Assembly: GCA_949298955.1 (NCBI GenBank)
Contig: CASFYQ010000002.1
Location: 1-64,000 of the forward strand
Reading direction: 5' to 3'
Length of the DNA stretch: 64,000 nucleotides
Origin: an uncultured Bacteroidales bacterium
Lineage (GTDB): Bacteria > Bacteroidota > Bacteroidia > Bacteroidales > Barnesiellaceae
Part shown: positions 53,861 to 63,039 of the stretch, piece after piece
Layout of the letters: each line of letters opens with the position of its first letter
How positions within the stretch are numbered: position 1 is the first letter of the stretch
Translations under genes and position numbers: made by a program
The notes under the pieces: model-generated
Databases searched by the model: none
What the model was told of the DNA's origin: nothing
What the model saw: the letters and a program-made list of their open reading frames with translations, nothing else

Positions 53861-55225
53861 TCAATCGGCCGGTTCGTCGCTGTCGGTCGTCAACGGCAGA
53901 TTTTTTTTGGCTTTCACGCCCATGGTTTTGAGCTTGTCGACCCTACCGATGAGGTTGCCCGGACCGGTCTTCAATTTCTTCATTGCCTCGGTATAAGTGG
54001 TATTGGCCGTCCCCAATGCCTTGCCAATCTTTTCCATATCCTCGACAAAACCGGCAAACTTGTCATACAGTCTGCCCGCCGCCTCGGCAATATCGATGGC
54101 GTGGCGAGTCTGCTTGTCTCGTTGCCACAAATCGGCCACCAGCTTTAAGGCCGCAATCAGATTGGTCGGACTCAACAGCAACACCCGCCGGTCATAGGCA
54201 TACTGCCACAGCGAATGGTCGGCCTGCATGGCTGCCTGATAGGCCGCCTCGTTGGGGACAAACATCATCACGTGGTCGCCCTTGCCGACATAGTCCTGAT
54301 AGCTTTTCCCCGCCAGCTCGTCGATGTGCTTCTTGACCGAAGAGAGATGCAGTTTCAGGGCAGCGGCCGCCTCGTCGGGCGACTCGGCATTCACATAATT
54401 GACATAGGCCGTGAGCGAAACCTTCGAGTCGATGACCATCTGGTGATTGTCGCTCCCCGGGTAACGTATTATCACGTCGGGGCGCATCTTGCGCCCGTCG
54501 GCACTCTGTATCGTGTGCCCCTCCTCGTCGCGCAAGGTCTCTTGAATGAAATATTCGCGGTCTTTTTCCAAACCCGATTTTTCGAGAATACTCTCCAAAA
54601 TCATCTCGCCCCAATCGCCCTGAATCTTCGAGTCGCCCCGCAGTGCCTGCGTCAGTTGTTTGGCCTCGACCCCGATGGTTTCGCTCCGCTCCACCAGTTC
54701 CTTGATTTGCTCTTTCAGCGAGAAACGCTCGCGAGCCTCGCTATTATACGTCTCCTCGACCGTTTTCTTGAAACCTTCGAGCCGTTCTTTCAGCGGGTCG
54801 AGCACCTCGGCCAAACGCTCCCGGTTCAGATCCGAAAAACTCTTCGATTTCTCCTGCAATATCTCGTTGGCCAGCACCTTAAACTCATTGCTCATCTCCT
54901 GGCGAATGCGCTGCACCTCCTGCTTCTGTACCTCCATGTTTTCGGTGAGCACTTGGTTACGGGCCTGCAAATCGCCTTTTTCCCGGTTCAGCTTCTCTCG
55001 CTCCCGGTTGGCAAAATCGAGCTGTGCCTGCATTTCGGCCAAGCGGGCCGTACAACTGTTCACCTGGGCTTCGAGCACCCCGTTACGCACCTTCAAGTCG
55101 GCCAGTTCGCTTTCGCGTGAAGCCAACGACTGTTGCCACCCTTTGCGCCGCAAACCATACACCACAAAAAATACCACCGCTGCCACAACCAGTGTCGCCA
55201 ATATGGCTATCCACACTTCTATCAT
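53861..55225 (-). CDS. rmuC: DNA recombination protein RmuC
   Basis: The protein has 454 aa from ATG 55225 (MIEVWIAILATLVVAAVVFF), beginning with a membrane segment. A long coiled coil (about 30-190) precedes the RmuC nuclease-like domain with QGDWGEMILESILEKSGL, RPDVIIRYPG, MVIDSKVSLTAYVNY and DHVMMFVPNEAAY. RmuC limits recombination between short inverted repeats. It stands alone. Confidence 0.92.
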   Translation of the reverse strand: MIEVWIAILATLVVAAVVFFVVYGLRRKGWQQSLASRESELADLKVRNGVLEAQVNSCTARLAEMQAQLDFANREREKLNREKGDLQARNQVLTENMEVQKQEVQRIRQEMSNEFKVLANEILQEKSKSFSDLNRERLAEVLDPLKERLEGFKKTVEETYNSEARERFSLKEQIKELVERSETIGVEAKQLTQALRGDSKIQGDWGEMILESILEKSGLEKDREYFIQETLRDEEGHTIQSADGRKMRPDVIIRYPGSDNHQMVIDSKVSLTAYVNYVNAESPDEAAAALKLHLSSVKKHIDELAGKSYQDYVGKGDHVMMFVPNEAAYQAAMQADHSLWQYAYDRRVLLLSPTNLIAALKLVADLWQRDKQTRHAIDIAEAAGRLYDKFAGFVEDMEKIGKALGTANTTYTEAMKKLKTGPGNLIGRVDKLKTMGVKAKKNLPLTTDSDEPAD

Positions 55226-55275
55226 AAACACCTGTTTTTAATCATGTCTCCTGTCAAAAGGCGATTCTTCAATCT

Positions 55276-56148
55276 TCACTCGACTTGCAACACCTCAAAA
55301 AATCGCCGGGCAATCTGCTCAAAGCCGCTATTGCCGGGGTGAGAGGCGATACCCTCATCGGTAGTAATCGTCTCGTACCCCTGCCAGGTCAAGGTACTTG
55401 TTGCGGCATCGTCGCTATAACCGGTCACATTCACGGTTGCCTGGTATGTCCGTCCTCCAAGCGTAAAATCGATTTGCAGGCAATTTTCCGACAATACGGT
55501 GTAACGGGTATATTTCAAGGTTTGAGTGGTTGGGGCCGTACGGGTCACAACCGTCCCTATCGAACTGCAATTGCCCGTCCGATTGATATCGTCTATCGCA
55601 ATAAGAGAAACGGCATACTGACTACAAGCATTCTCTACCGAGGCAATGACACTGCTCGACACATACCAGCCGTATATCCACACGATGCGGGCACGAGGCG
55701 CCCCCTCCTTTATCGTGGCAATCAACTCTTTGGCTCCTTGTTGAAAGGCCGATTTCTTACTCGACGTATTGACGTTATCCCCAATCTGTATCACTACCAG
55801 ATCCAAATCGTCGCTCAGGCAGGGGCGCAACGTACTCTCCAACCAGGCAGCCTGTTGAGTCTGATTTTCACAGGCTTCGAATCCGGTCCCGGACAACCGC
55901 ACATCGGTATATGCCGGATTGTCTTTTAAAAACCGCTTTTGTATAAGGGCATGGTAATCGCTCGCCGAATCGGTGGCATTCATTCCGAAGGTTCCATTAC
56001 CCAACAACAGGGAGTTGCCGATGAACAAGGCTTTATCGGGGATTTCGAGTTTCTCGTCACCGAATATCAGGTCGGTAAGCTCCTCGCCACACGATATTGC
56101 CATTACCGACAAGACCAACATACACAGTCCGCTCACAAAATATTTCAT
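55276..56148 (-). CDS. SGNH-hydrolase-like lipoprotein
   Basis: The protein has 290 aa. A lipobox (VLSVMAISCGEEL) predicts lipidation at Cys20. SGNH blocks can be placed: ALFIGNSLLLGNG (nucleophile Ser), LSGTGFE (Gly), VVIQIGDNVN (Asn) and SHPGNSGFEQIA (His) near the C-terminus. About 80 residues between the Asn block and the His block form an extra segment with cysteines (YSDDAATSTLTWQG and neighbours), probably an inserted beta domain. It would act on acylated glycans or lipids at the cell surface. Its promoter is the dispersed repeat. Confidence 0.75.
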   Translation of the reverse strand: MKYFVSGLCMLVLSVMAISCGEELTDLIFGDEKLEIPDKALFIGNSLLLGNGTFGMNATDSASDYHALIQKRFLKDNPAYTDVRLSGTGFEACENQTQQAAWLESTLRPCLSDDLDLVVIQIGDNVNTSSKKSAFQQGAKELIATIKEGAPRARIVWIYGWYVSSSVIASVENACSQYAVSLIAIDDINRTGNCSSIGTVVTRTAPTTQTLKYTRYTVLSENCLQIDFTLGGRTYQATVNVTGYSDDAATSTLTWQGYETITTDEGIASHPGNSGFEQIARRFFEVLQVE

Positions 56149-56167
56149 AACACAATTTCATTATTTA

Positions 56168-56310
56168 GGCAAAGATAGTGTAAAGATAGTGAAAGGCGAG
56201 AGGAGAATAAAATATCGAAACCGGTTTCAGATATTTTTTATCCCGAGCCGCATCTTATCTTCGTGTAACAAAGATAGCGAAAAACGAGTGCCGAGACAAA
56301 CGGAAACGCC
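56168..56310 (-). repeat. Dispersed promoter-leader repeat, copy 4
   Basis: Minus-strand TATCTTTG boxes at 56170-56177 and 56269-56276. The inverted repeat AAATATCGAAACC/GGTTTCAGATATTT differs from the rpe copy in a way that keeps pairing. The leader block ATCTTCGTGTAACAAAGATA matches copies 1 and 3. Confidence 0.7.
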
Positions 56311-56365
56311 GTTTTCTGTGCTATTCAAACCCGTTTCAAATTTCGTTCTTTTCACTTTTTATCAT

Positions 56366-56373
56366 TACATTTG
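56366..56373 (+). promoter_or_regulatory. TAnnTTTG promoter for 56400
   Basis: TACATTTG followed by TAG, 26 bp before the ATG at 56400. Confidence 0.5.
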
Positions 56374-56399
56374 TAGAGATAAACATAAAATTCCAGTCC

Positions 56400-56876
56400 A
56401 TGAAATTAGGAGACGTATGGTTCTCGGCCATAGCCGAGTCCGAAAGCAGTGACCGCATGATTGTCGTTTCGGGTCGTATCGAAATAGAGCCGTTCATTCA
56501 ATCGGGCAAGTTCAAGGAACGGGTCGAAATCACTTGGAAATACGACGCCGACAGTAAGGGTATGCCGCACGAAGAGACCGGCAAACTCATGGAGGAGGCG
56601 CAGACCGCCCTGAAACGGGCGATGGAGAAAGACAAGTTGGCCATCTTTACCGGTATCTATACGGGCGACGGCGAGCGCACGTGGGTATTCTACACCCGCA
56701 ACATACCGGCTTTCGGTCGTATGCTCAACGAGACCCTCGAACCATTCGAAACCTTGCCCATCACCATCTACACCGAGAAGGATCCCGAGTGGAACGAATA
56801 CCGCGAGATGTGCGAACTACGAGGCCAGGACGACGACGGCGACGACAGCGCATCGGACGACTGTCCCGAGGAGTAA
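56400..56876 (+). CDS. DUF695-like cytosolic protein
   Basis: The protein has 158 aa, cytosolic. The layout resembles DUF695: SGRIEIEPFIQSGKFKERVE, then a helical part with EEAQTALKRAMEKD, then AIFTGIYTGDGERTWVFYT and a final strand ITIYTEKDPEWNEY. The tail is a run of Asp/Ser/Glu. Function unknown. It is divergent from the SGNH gene and ends at a bidirectional terminator. Confidence 0.7.
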   Translation: MKLGDVWFSAIAESESSDRMIVVSGRIEIEPFIQSGKFKERVEITWKYDADSKGMPHEETGKLMEEAQTALKRAMEKDKLAIFTGIYTGDGERTWVFYTRNIPAFGRMLNETLEPFETLPITIYTEKDPEWNEYREMCELRGQDDDGDDSASDDCPEE

Positions 56877-56901
56877 ATCCATACACCCGGACCGATAAAA
56901 A

Positions 56902-56944
56902 AGCGGAGGGAGGGCAGGCATTACAGCCACGCTCTCCCTCCGCT
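56902..56944. terminator. Bidirectional terminator between the DUF695-like gene and yebC
   Basis: AGCGGAGGGAG pairs with CTCCCTCCGCT. On the minus strand the stem is followed by TTTTTTATCGG. Confidence 0.7.
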
Positions 56945-56962
56945 TCATAATATTTCTATAAA

Positions 56963-57691
56963 TTATTCTTCGGTCTCGTCCTCTTTCATGTTGTGGAATA
57001 CGTTCTGCACATCCTCGTCCTCCTCGAAACGCTCGATGAGTTTCTCTATCGAGGCACGTTGCTCGGGAGTCACCTCCTTTACATCGTTGGGAATACGCTC
57101 AAACTCGGCGCTGATAATCTCATAGCCGGCCTCTTCGAGGTGGTGCTGTATGTTGTTGTTTTCCGAAAATTCGCCATAGAGTACGATTTCCTCGTCGTCG
57201 GCCTCCATCTCGTCGACACCATAGTCAATCATTTCGAGTTCGAGGTCTTCGAGCGACACACCCTCTTTGGGTTTGATGTGGAACACACACTTGTGATCAA
57301 AGAGGAACGAAAGGCTACCGGTCGTTCCCAGCGAACCACCGGCCTTGTTGAAATAGCTGCGCACGTTGGCTACGGTGCGGGTGGTATTGTCGGTAGCGGT
57401 CTCTACGACGATAGCGATACCAAAGGGGCCATATCCTTCATAAACGACTTCCTTGTAATCGCCGGCATCTTTCGACGAGGCTTTCTTGATAGCACGTTCT
57501 ACGTTTTCTTTCGGCATGTTGGCTGCCTTGGCATTCTGCATCAATACACGCAGACGCGGGTTGGCATCGGGATCGGGACCGCCGGCCTTTACGGCGATGG
57601 AGATTTCTTTTCCAATCTTCGTAAACGTACGGGCCATGTTGCCCCAACGTTTCAATTTTCTGGCTTTGCGATATTCAAAAGCTCTTCCCAT
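56963..57691 (-). CDS. yebC: YebC/PmpR-family protein (TACO1-like)
   Basis: The protein has 242 aa. Family blocks: MGRAFEYRKARKLKRWGNMA, TKIGKEISIAVKAGGPDPDA, NPRLRVLMQNAKAANMPKEN, EVVYEGYGPFGIAIVVE and GSLGTTGSLSFLFDHK. YebC acts on ribosomes stalled at proline-rich stretches and in some bacteria binds DNA. It follows pheT by 44 bp on the same strand, so the pair probably forms an operon. Confidence 0.95.
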   Translation of the reverse strand: MGRAFEYRKARKLKRWGNMARTFTKIGKEISIAVKAGGPDPDANPRLRVLMQNAKAANMPKENVERAIKKASSKDAGDYKEVVYEGYGPFGIAIVVETATDNTTRTVANVRSYFNKAGGSLGTTGSLSFLFDHKCVFHIKPKEGVSLEDLELEMIDYGVDEMEADDEEIVLYGEFSENNNIQHHLEEAGYEIISAEFERIPNDVKEVTPEQRASIEKLIERFEEDEDVQNVFHNMKEDETEE

Positions 57692-57735
57692 AGGATCAAT
57701 TTATCTTTTATGTATATTTTTTTGTTATTACTGTA

Positions 57736-60195
57736 TTATCTCAACTGAGCCTCCAATTTCTGTTGCAGGTTGGAGATTATCTTGTTCATAATGGCATCTA
57801 TCTGCTTGTCGTTGAGGGTCTTGTTTTCGTCTTGCAGCATAAAGGTAACAGCATACGATTTCTTGCCTTCGGGCAGGTTCTTGCCTTCATATACGTCGAA
57901 GAGATAGACTTCTTTGAGCAACTTGCGTTCGCTCTCGCAGGCCACTTTTTCGATGTCGGCAAAAGCGACCGAGTTGTCGACCAACAAGGCCAGGTCGCGC
58001 TTCACGGCCTGGAACTTGGGCAGGTCGCTGAAGAGTACGGCATGCTTGGCTGCCATCTTCATCAGGGCGTCCCAGTTCAATTCGGCAAAGGCCACATCGG
58101 TATCGATGTCGAAACGTTTAAGCACCTTATGCGACACCAAACCCATCTTCCCGAGTACTTTGCCGCCCCGGTTACTGTAAGTAAGAGCCACCGAATAGAT
58201 TTCGTCGCCGGTCTGCACGGCCACGATGTCGCCAGCGACCCCCAGGCGTGCAAAGATATTCTCGACATAAGCTTTCATCTCATATACGGTCGACTTTTCA
58301 TTGGCGTGAGCCCAGCTGCCCTCCACTCGATTACCGGTGAGCCACAAGGCAAAATGTTTCTCTTCGCTGTAACCCGATAGAATTTTTTCGCCGTTGTGAG
58401 CTTCGGGATTGAAATAGTAGCAATTCCCGTTCTCGTAGAAACGCAGGTTGGCCCGGCGGCGATTGATGTTGTGCGAGATGCTCTCCAACCCGCCGAACAG
58501 CAGGGTCTGACGCATCACGTTCAAATCGTTGCTCAACGGGTTGAGCAGAGTCACGCAATGAGTGCGGGGCCAGCACTGCAAGTCGTCGTAGTAGGCACCG
58601 CAGGTGAGCGAGTTGTTCATAATCTCGTTGAAGCCACAACCCGTAAGTTGCTCCGACACCAGATTCAAAAGCTGGTGACTCCGGTCGGTAGGCGTTTTAT
58701 AGGAGAGGCTGGAGTGCACGCGGTCCGAAATCTCCACATGGTTATAGCCGTAGATGCGGAGCAGGTCTTCGATGACATCGACATCGCGCTGCACATCGAC
58801 CCGATAAGTGGGTACCCGCAGGGAAAGTTCGCTCTCGGTCTCGGCCACAATCTCGATTTCGAGGCTGCGCAAGATGCTCTTCACCGTATCGGCGGGAATG
58901 TGCTTGCCGATGAGCGTATCGATTTTTTCATAGGTCAACGTCACGGGGAAAGGCGCCACGGGCGAAGGATAGATGTCGACGATGTCGCCGCAAATTTCGC
59001 CGCCGGCCAGCTCCTTCACCAACAGAGCTGCCCGTTTGAGGGCATAAAGGGTATCGTTGGGATCGACGCCCCGCTCGAAGCGGAACGAAGAGTCGGTGTT
59101 CAATCCTTGCCGACGAGCGGTCTTGCGCACCCAAGTAGGGTTGAAGCAGGCCGATTCGAGGAAGATGTCGGTCGTCTCGTCGGTCACCCCCGATTTCAAA
59201 CCGCCGAATACCCCGGCGATACACATGGGCTCCTCGGCATTGCATATCATCAGGTCGTTGGCAGTCAAGGTGCGCTCCACCTCGTCGAGGGTAACGAACT
59301 TGTCGCCCTCTTTGGCCGGTTTTACCACCACCTTGCCCCCGGCAATGCGGTTCAAGTCGAAGCAGTGGAGCGGCTGTCCCGTGCCATGCAACAGGTAATT
59401 GGTGATGTCGACCACGTTGTTGATGGGTCGCAACCCGATAGCCGACAAGCGTTGTTTCAGCCAGTCGGGACTCTCGGCCACCTTCACGTTGCGCACCGTC
59501 ACGCCGCAGTATCGTATACAAGCTTCGTAATTCTCCACCTCGACAGCGACAGCCCCCTCTTTGCGGTCGACGGCAAACGAGTCGACCGACGGGCGATGCA
59601 ACCCGCCTTCGTGTCCCCGCTGGGCCAGATAAGCGGCCAAGTCGCGAGCGACACCATAGTGCGAAGCGGCATCGATGCGGTTGGGGGTGATGTCGACCTC
59701 GAGAATGTAGTCGCTCTTGATATTGTAATATTCTTTGGCGGGAGTACCGGGTTTCACCGGCTCGGGCAGCACGATAATGCCATCGTGCGAGGTGCCTATT
59801 CCTATCTCGTCCTCGGCGCAAATCATTCCGAACGATTCCACACCGCGGATTTTCGATTTCTTAATCGTAAAACTCTCGTCACCGCTGTACAACACGGTAC
59901 CGAGCGTAGCCACCACGACATATTGTCCGGCAGCGACATTGGCGGCACCGCACACGATTTGCGACGGTTCGGCTTCGCCCAAGTCGACGGTCGTGATATG
60001 CAGGTGATCCGAGTTGGGGTGTTCTACACAGGTGAGTACTTTGCCGATAACCAAGCCGTTGAGGCCGCCTTTTATCGTCTGTACCTCTTCGATGCCACCG
60101 GTTTCGAGGCCGATAGAGGTAAGAGCAGCCGAAAGTTCCTCGGGAGTGAGGTCGAAATTCACATAGTCTTTCAGCCAATTATACGAAATATTCAT
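57736..60195 (-). CDS. pheT: Phenylalanyl-tRNA synthetase beta subunit
   Basis: The protein has 819 aa, full-length bacterial PheT. The order is: N-terminal B1 (MNISYNWLKDYVNFDLTPEE), an OB-type tRNA-binding domain (about 40-150), B3/B4 editing region (IRYCGVTVRNVKV, VVDITNYLLHGTGQPLHCFD), B5, the inactive catalytic-like core, and the anticodon-binding FDX-ACB domain (PKFQAVKRDLALLVDNSVAF). It pairs with PheS, not in this window. yebC follows. Confidence 0.96.
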   Translation of the reverse strand: MNISYNWLKDYVNFDLTPEELSAALTSIGLETGGIEEVQTIKGGLNGLVIGKVLTCVEHPNSDHLHITTVDLGEAEPSQIVCGAANVAAGQYVVVATLGTVLYSGDESFTIKKSKIRGVESFGMICAEDEIGIGTSHDGIIVLPEPVKPGTPAKEYYNIKSDYILEVDITPNRIDAASHYGVARDLAAYLAQRGHEGGLHRPSVDSFAVDRKEGAVAVEVENYEACIRYCGVTVRNVKVAESPDWLKQRLSAIGLRPINNVVDITNYLLHGTGQPLHCFDLNRIAGGKVVVKPAKEGDKFVTLDEVERTLTANDLMICNAEEPMCIAGVFGGLKSGVTDETTDIFLESACFNPTWVRKTARRQGLNTDSSFRFERGVDPNDTLYALKRAALLVKELAGGEICGDIVDIYPSPVAPFPVTLTYEKIDTLIGKHIPADTVKSILRSLEIEIVAETESELSLRVPTYRVDVQRDVDVIEDLLRIYGYNHVEISDRVHSSLSYKTPTDRSHQLLNLVSEQLTGCGFNEIMNNSLTCGAYYDDLQCWPRTHCVTLLNPLSNDLNVMRQTLLFGGLESISHNINRRRANLRFYENGNCYYFNPEAHNGEKILSGYSEEKHFALWLTGNRVEGSWAHANEKSTVYEMKAYVENIFARLGVAGDIVAVQTGDEIYSVALTYSNRGGKVLGKMGLVSHKVLKRFDIDTDVAFAELNWDALMKMAAKHAVLFSDLPKFQAVKRDLALLVDNSVAFADIEKVACESERKLLKEVYLFDVYEGKNLPEGKKSYAVTFMLQDENKTLNDKQIDAIMNKIISNLQQKLEAQLR

Positions 60196-60333
60196 AATGA
60201 ACCAATTTTATCTTCTATCCTATCACATTCCGGGAAAGCCTCGGTCGAAAGGCTCCCCGAAAAATTTTGCCAAAGTTAATAAGAAACTGTTTAAAAGCCA
60301 ACCGGCCCCATGATTTTTCAATAGCTTTCGGTG

Positions 60334-61278
60334 CTATTTATCGTCGGCCCCGACTACACCCGGGCCTGCGGTAATCGACAGGAAGCGGGGCGGTATGGGG
60401 GTCTCGAAATTCATCTCCTTGCGGGTCACGGGGTGGGCAAAACGCAATTTATAGGCATGCAAAGCCACCCGACCCAGCGGACTGCCGTGGGCGCCATATT
60501 TGCGGTCGCCCGCAATGCTGTGTCCCAGGTCGTGCAGGTGTACCCTGATTTGGTTTTTGCGGCCGGTGGCCAGATTGAGCTCGACCAGCGAAAAATGTTT
60601 GTTGCCCCCCAACACCTTGTAACGGGTGATGGCCAGCTGCCCCTCCTCGGGATTATCGGTCGAGTAAACCTGAAATGCCGCATTCTCGGCCAGATAGGAG
60701 CGCACCATGCCCTCCTTCTGTTCCATCGCACCCTCGACCACAGCCACATACTTGCGCTCGAGCACCAGGTTGTGCCAGTTGTGCTGCATCTGTTCCTGAA
60801 TGCCCTTACTCTTGGCAAACATCATCAACCCCGAGGTGTCGCGGTCGAGCCGGTGCACGATAAAAAGTTTGTTTTCGGGATTCTGCGATTTCACATAGTC
60901 GCTCAATATGCTGTAAGCCGTGCCGGTCTTGATACGATCGGTCGACATCGACAACAAACCGTAGCCTTTATCAATAACCAGGATATACTCGTCTTCGTAA
61001 ACCAGACGCAGACGGCTGTGTTGGAAGACACTGAATCCCGCCTTGAAATTGATTTTCAGCTCGTCGCCGGCATGCAGCGGAGTATCGAACTGGGTTACAG
61101 GCATATCGTTCACCGCCACTTGACGGTGGGTGAGATACGACTTGACCGTGGTGCGGCTCTTATCGCCGAACAGCGTGAGCAAATAGTTCAGCAGTGTATC
61201 GTCGTGTTCGACTTTGAAACGTTTGATATCTTTATCGGAAAACCGGCGGACAGGCCGCTTGTCGGAAGGTTGGCGCAT
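60334..61278 (-). CDS. RluA-family pseudouridine synthase (RluC/D-like)
   Basis: The protein has 314 aa from ATG 61278 (MRQPSDKRPVRRFSDKDIKR). An S4-like N-terminus (LLNYLLTLFGDKSRTTVKSY, LTHRQVAVND) precedes a catalytic domain with Asp in VHRLDRDTSGLMMFAK and later ATGRKNQIRVHLHDLGHSIA. It isomerises specific uridines in 23S rRNA or tRNA. The HRLDRDTSG motif is conserved but does not show which site is modified. Promoter TATCTTTG at 61308. Confidence 0.9.
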   Translation of the reverse strand: MRQPSDKRPVRRFSDKDIKRFKVEHDDTLLNYLLTLFGDKSRTTVKSYLTHRQVAVNDMPVTQFDTPLHAGDELKINFKAGFSVFQHSRLRLVYEDEYILVIDKGYGLLSMSTDRIKTGTAYSILSDYVKSQNPENKLFIVHRLDRDTSGLMMFAKSKGIQEQMQHNWHNLVLERKYVAVVEGAMEQKEGMVRSYLAENAAFQVYSTDNPEEGQLAITRYKVLGGNKHFSLVELNLATGRKNQIRVHLHDLGHSIAGDRKYGAHGSPLGRVALHAYKLRFAHPVTRKEMNFETPIPPRFLSITAGPGVVGADDK

Positions 61279-61307
61279 ATAATCTCTTTTTTTACGTTTC
61301 TGCCGTG

Positions 61308-61315
61308 CAAAGATA
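61308..61315 (-). promoter_or_regulatory. TAnnTTTG promoter for the pseudouridine synthase
   Basis: Minus-strand TATCTTTG, 29 bp before the ATG at 61278, preceded by GCTTTGCAC, and downstream of the neighbouring operon's last stop. Confidence 0.55.
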
Positions 61316-61407
61316 GTGCAAAGCCGCCGCAAAGACAAGCATAACCCGCTTTTATATGTCAGGAAAACATCTCGGACTCCACTCTGTTCCCCCTAATGTT
61401 CCCGCCG

Positions 61408-61785
61408 CTAATCATCGATCATACCCAGCTTGCAGGCTACCCCCACGACAAGCGACCACACGATAAAAGCAACGAATCCAGCCACCAGTGCCGAAAAGAA
61501 ACCGTCGCTTATCCACGTCGAGACAAATGTCACTATCACCCCCAAGAGCCCCCCGAAGATAATGATATACCCTATACCTTTCCAGATGAAGACAATAGCA
61601 GACAAAATAAATGCTACCACCGACCAAAGAAAACTAAACACACGACGCAAGCCATCGCCCAACCGCTGCCAAAAGGAGCGGTGCGGGCGATGTACATAGT
61701 CGGGACGTCCCTGCGAAATAATCTCGCCTGTCGACATATCGACACGCGTACCGTTGCGCAGAGTGATGATGCGGTGTGAGCCCAT
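61408..61785 (-). CDS. Small membrane protein, last gene of the E1/E2 operon
   Basis: The protein has 125 aa. A polar N-terminus (about 1-45; TLRNGTRVDMSTGEII then a basic patch PHRSFWQRLGDGLRR) is followed by three membrane segments (FSFLWSVVAFILSAIVFIW, IGYIIIFGGLLGVIVTFVS, FFSALVAGFVAFIVWSLVVG). No known domain. It starts 11 bp after the E1-like gene on the same strand, so it is likely part of that operon and could be a membrane partner or target of conjugation. The call rests on operon position. Confidence 0.65.
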   Translation of the reverse strand: MGSHRIITLRNGTRVDMSTGEIISQGRPDYVHRPHRSFWQRLGDGLRRVFSFLWSVVAFILSAIVFIWKGIGYIIIFGGLLGVIVTFVSTWISDGFFSALVAGFVAFIVWSLVVGVACKLGMIDD

Positions 61786-61796
61786 AGAGCGAAATA

Positions 61797-63032
61797 CTAT
61801 CTACACTCCATACACTCGGCGTCTTTTTTCAATTTCACACCATACCAGCGCAATATGGTGAGGTGACGCTTGGGGTTGTTGTTGAACGGCGCCCAGTTGG
61901 CAAATTGATAGTCGCGACGATTGGCCCAAATGTAATAATCGTAGGTGAGCTCTTCAAGCAGAGACGAGATACCACACTCGATACCGCGCGACAGTTCGTT
62001 GAGGGCCAGTTTCACCATCATGTTGTTGATGGGGGCAATGTCGGTCGACAACCCCACCTGTACCATGGCATTGGCATCTTCGTCCGAAACATAGGCGGGG
62101 ATAACGCCCAGCTCGCGAGCACGGCGCACATCGGTTATCTCGTCGTTCTGATGATAGATGGGGTTTCCCGTAAGGCAGGCATAACAGGGGCCTCCCGGCC
62201 GCACCCGCAGGATGTCGCCTCCCTCGGCCCGAGTGACGGCCCGGCCGAACAGGCCCACCTTGCCGAGCTTTACCAAACGGGCGTTGATATTGTAACGACT
62301 GGCATACTCGTCGGTAGCGACAATGGTAAGGTCGCTCTCGGCAATGCAACGCTCGAGTTCATCGAGGTGCCGATTGATATCGATGGCGAGAGTCTCGACC
62401 TGCGCATAGGGGTTCTTCAACAATATGGCATCTTTCACGGCATGGACTTTGAGCCGCCCCAACTCGTTCACCCCGCAAATGTGGCGCGAGATATTGTGCA
62501 ACTCAATGCGGTCGAAATCGATAAGAATGAAATGCCCTATCCCGGCCTTGGCCAGTTCGACGGCGATAGGCGCGCCGCCACTGCCCAACCCCACGACAAG
62601 CACCTTCTTGGATTCAAGGGCTCCCACCTCGAGCAATCCTTTGCTGCGAGTATAGAGTTCGCTGTGCCGGGGTACATATTTCACCGTAGCCTCGACCTGT
62701 TGCTCCCCGTCAATGATAAAAGCCCGAGAGTTGACCCGATTGTCCTCCTCGACAAAGATGCAGACAATCACCACCGGTACCCGCCGAGCTTCGGCAGGCA
62801 AAGCGGCATACACAGCCGCGGCCTCCCGGTCGGCCTGCTCATATCCCGCCCGATCGACGACCCGGAATACACAAGGCATCGAGTAGCCCGTGGGAGCCAC
62901 CTGCGGATATTTGAGGTAAACGTGGTAAACTTGCTCGCCTTTCCACTCGAAGGCAGCTCCGAAACACTGGGACTGCCCGCTGTTCCAGAACTCCTGCAAG
63001 TGATCTTGATAGAGATAAACGATAGATTCCAT
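61797..63032 (-). CDS. E1-like (ThiF/MoeB) activating enzyme
   Basis: The protein has 411 aa. Residues about 1-138 form an extra N-terminal domain without recognised motifs; it lacks the HxH and Ser/Asp of a JAB peptidase. From about 142 it is a ThiF/MoeB adenylation domain: VLVVGLGSGGAPIA (nucleotide loop, 148-153), LIDFDRIELHNISRH (Asp172, Asp174, Arg183), GRLKVHAVKD (Lys195), then TIVATDE (Asp241). Two CxxC pairs (CYAC 283-286 and CMEC 407-410) can bind zinc, as in E1 and MoeB. Such enzymes adenylate a Ubl C-terminus and pass it to a thiol. It sits 7 bp after the 67-aa gene in a tight operon with an E2-like gene, which points to ubiquitin-like conjugation rather than thiamine or molybdopterin synthesis. 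Confidence 0.85.
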   Translation of the reverse strand: MESIVYLYQDHLQEFWNSGQSQCFGAAFEWKGEQVYHVYLKYPQVAPTGYSMPCVFRVVDRAGYEQADREAAAVYAALPAEARRVPVVIVCIFVEEDNRVNSRAFIIDGEQQVEATVKYVPRHSELYTRSKGLLEVGALESKKVLVVGLGSGGAPIAVELAKAGIGHFILIDFDRIELHNISRHICGVNELGRLKVHAVKDAILLKNPYAQVETLAIDINRHLDELERCIAESDLTIVATDEYASRYNINARLVKLGKVGLFGRAVTRAEGGDILRVRPGGPCYACLTGNPIYHQNDEITDVRRARELGVIPAYVSDEDANAMVQVGLSTDIAPINNMMVKLALNELSRGIECGISSLLEELTYDYYIWANRRDYQFANWAPFNNNPKRHLTILRWYGVKLKKDAECMECR

Positions 63033-63039
63033 AACCCGA

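Noticed and set aside
58396..60279. A 627-codon plus-strand open frame inside pheT
   Set aside because: Antisense shadow of pheT. The pheT frame carries every family motif.
61797..63032. A JAB deubiquitinase domain in the N-terminus of the E1-like protein
   Set aside because: The position would fit a JAB-E1 fusion, but there is no HxH or following Ser/Asp motif, so no peptidase is claimed.
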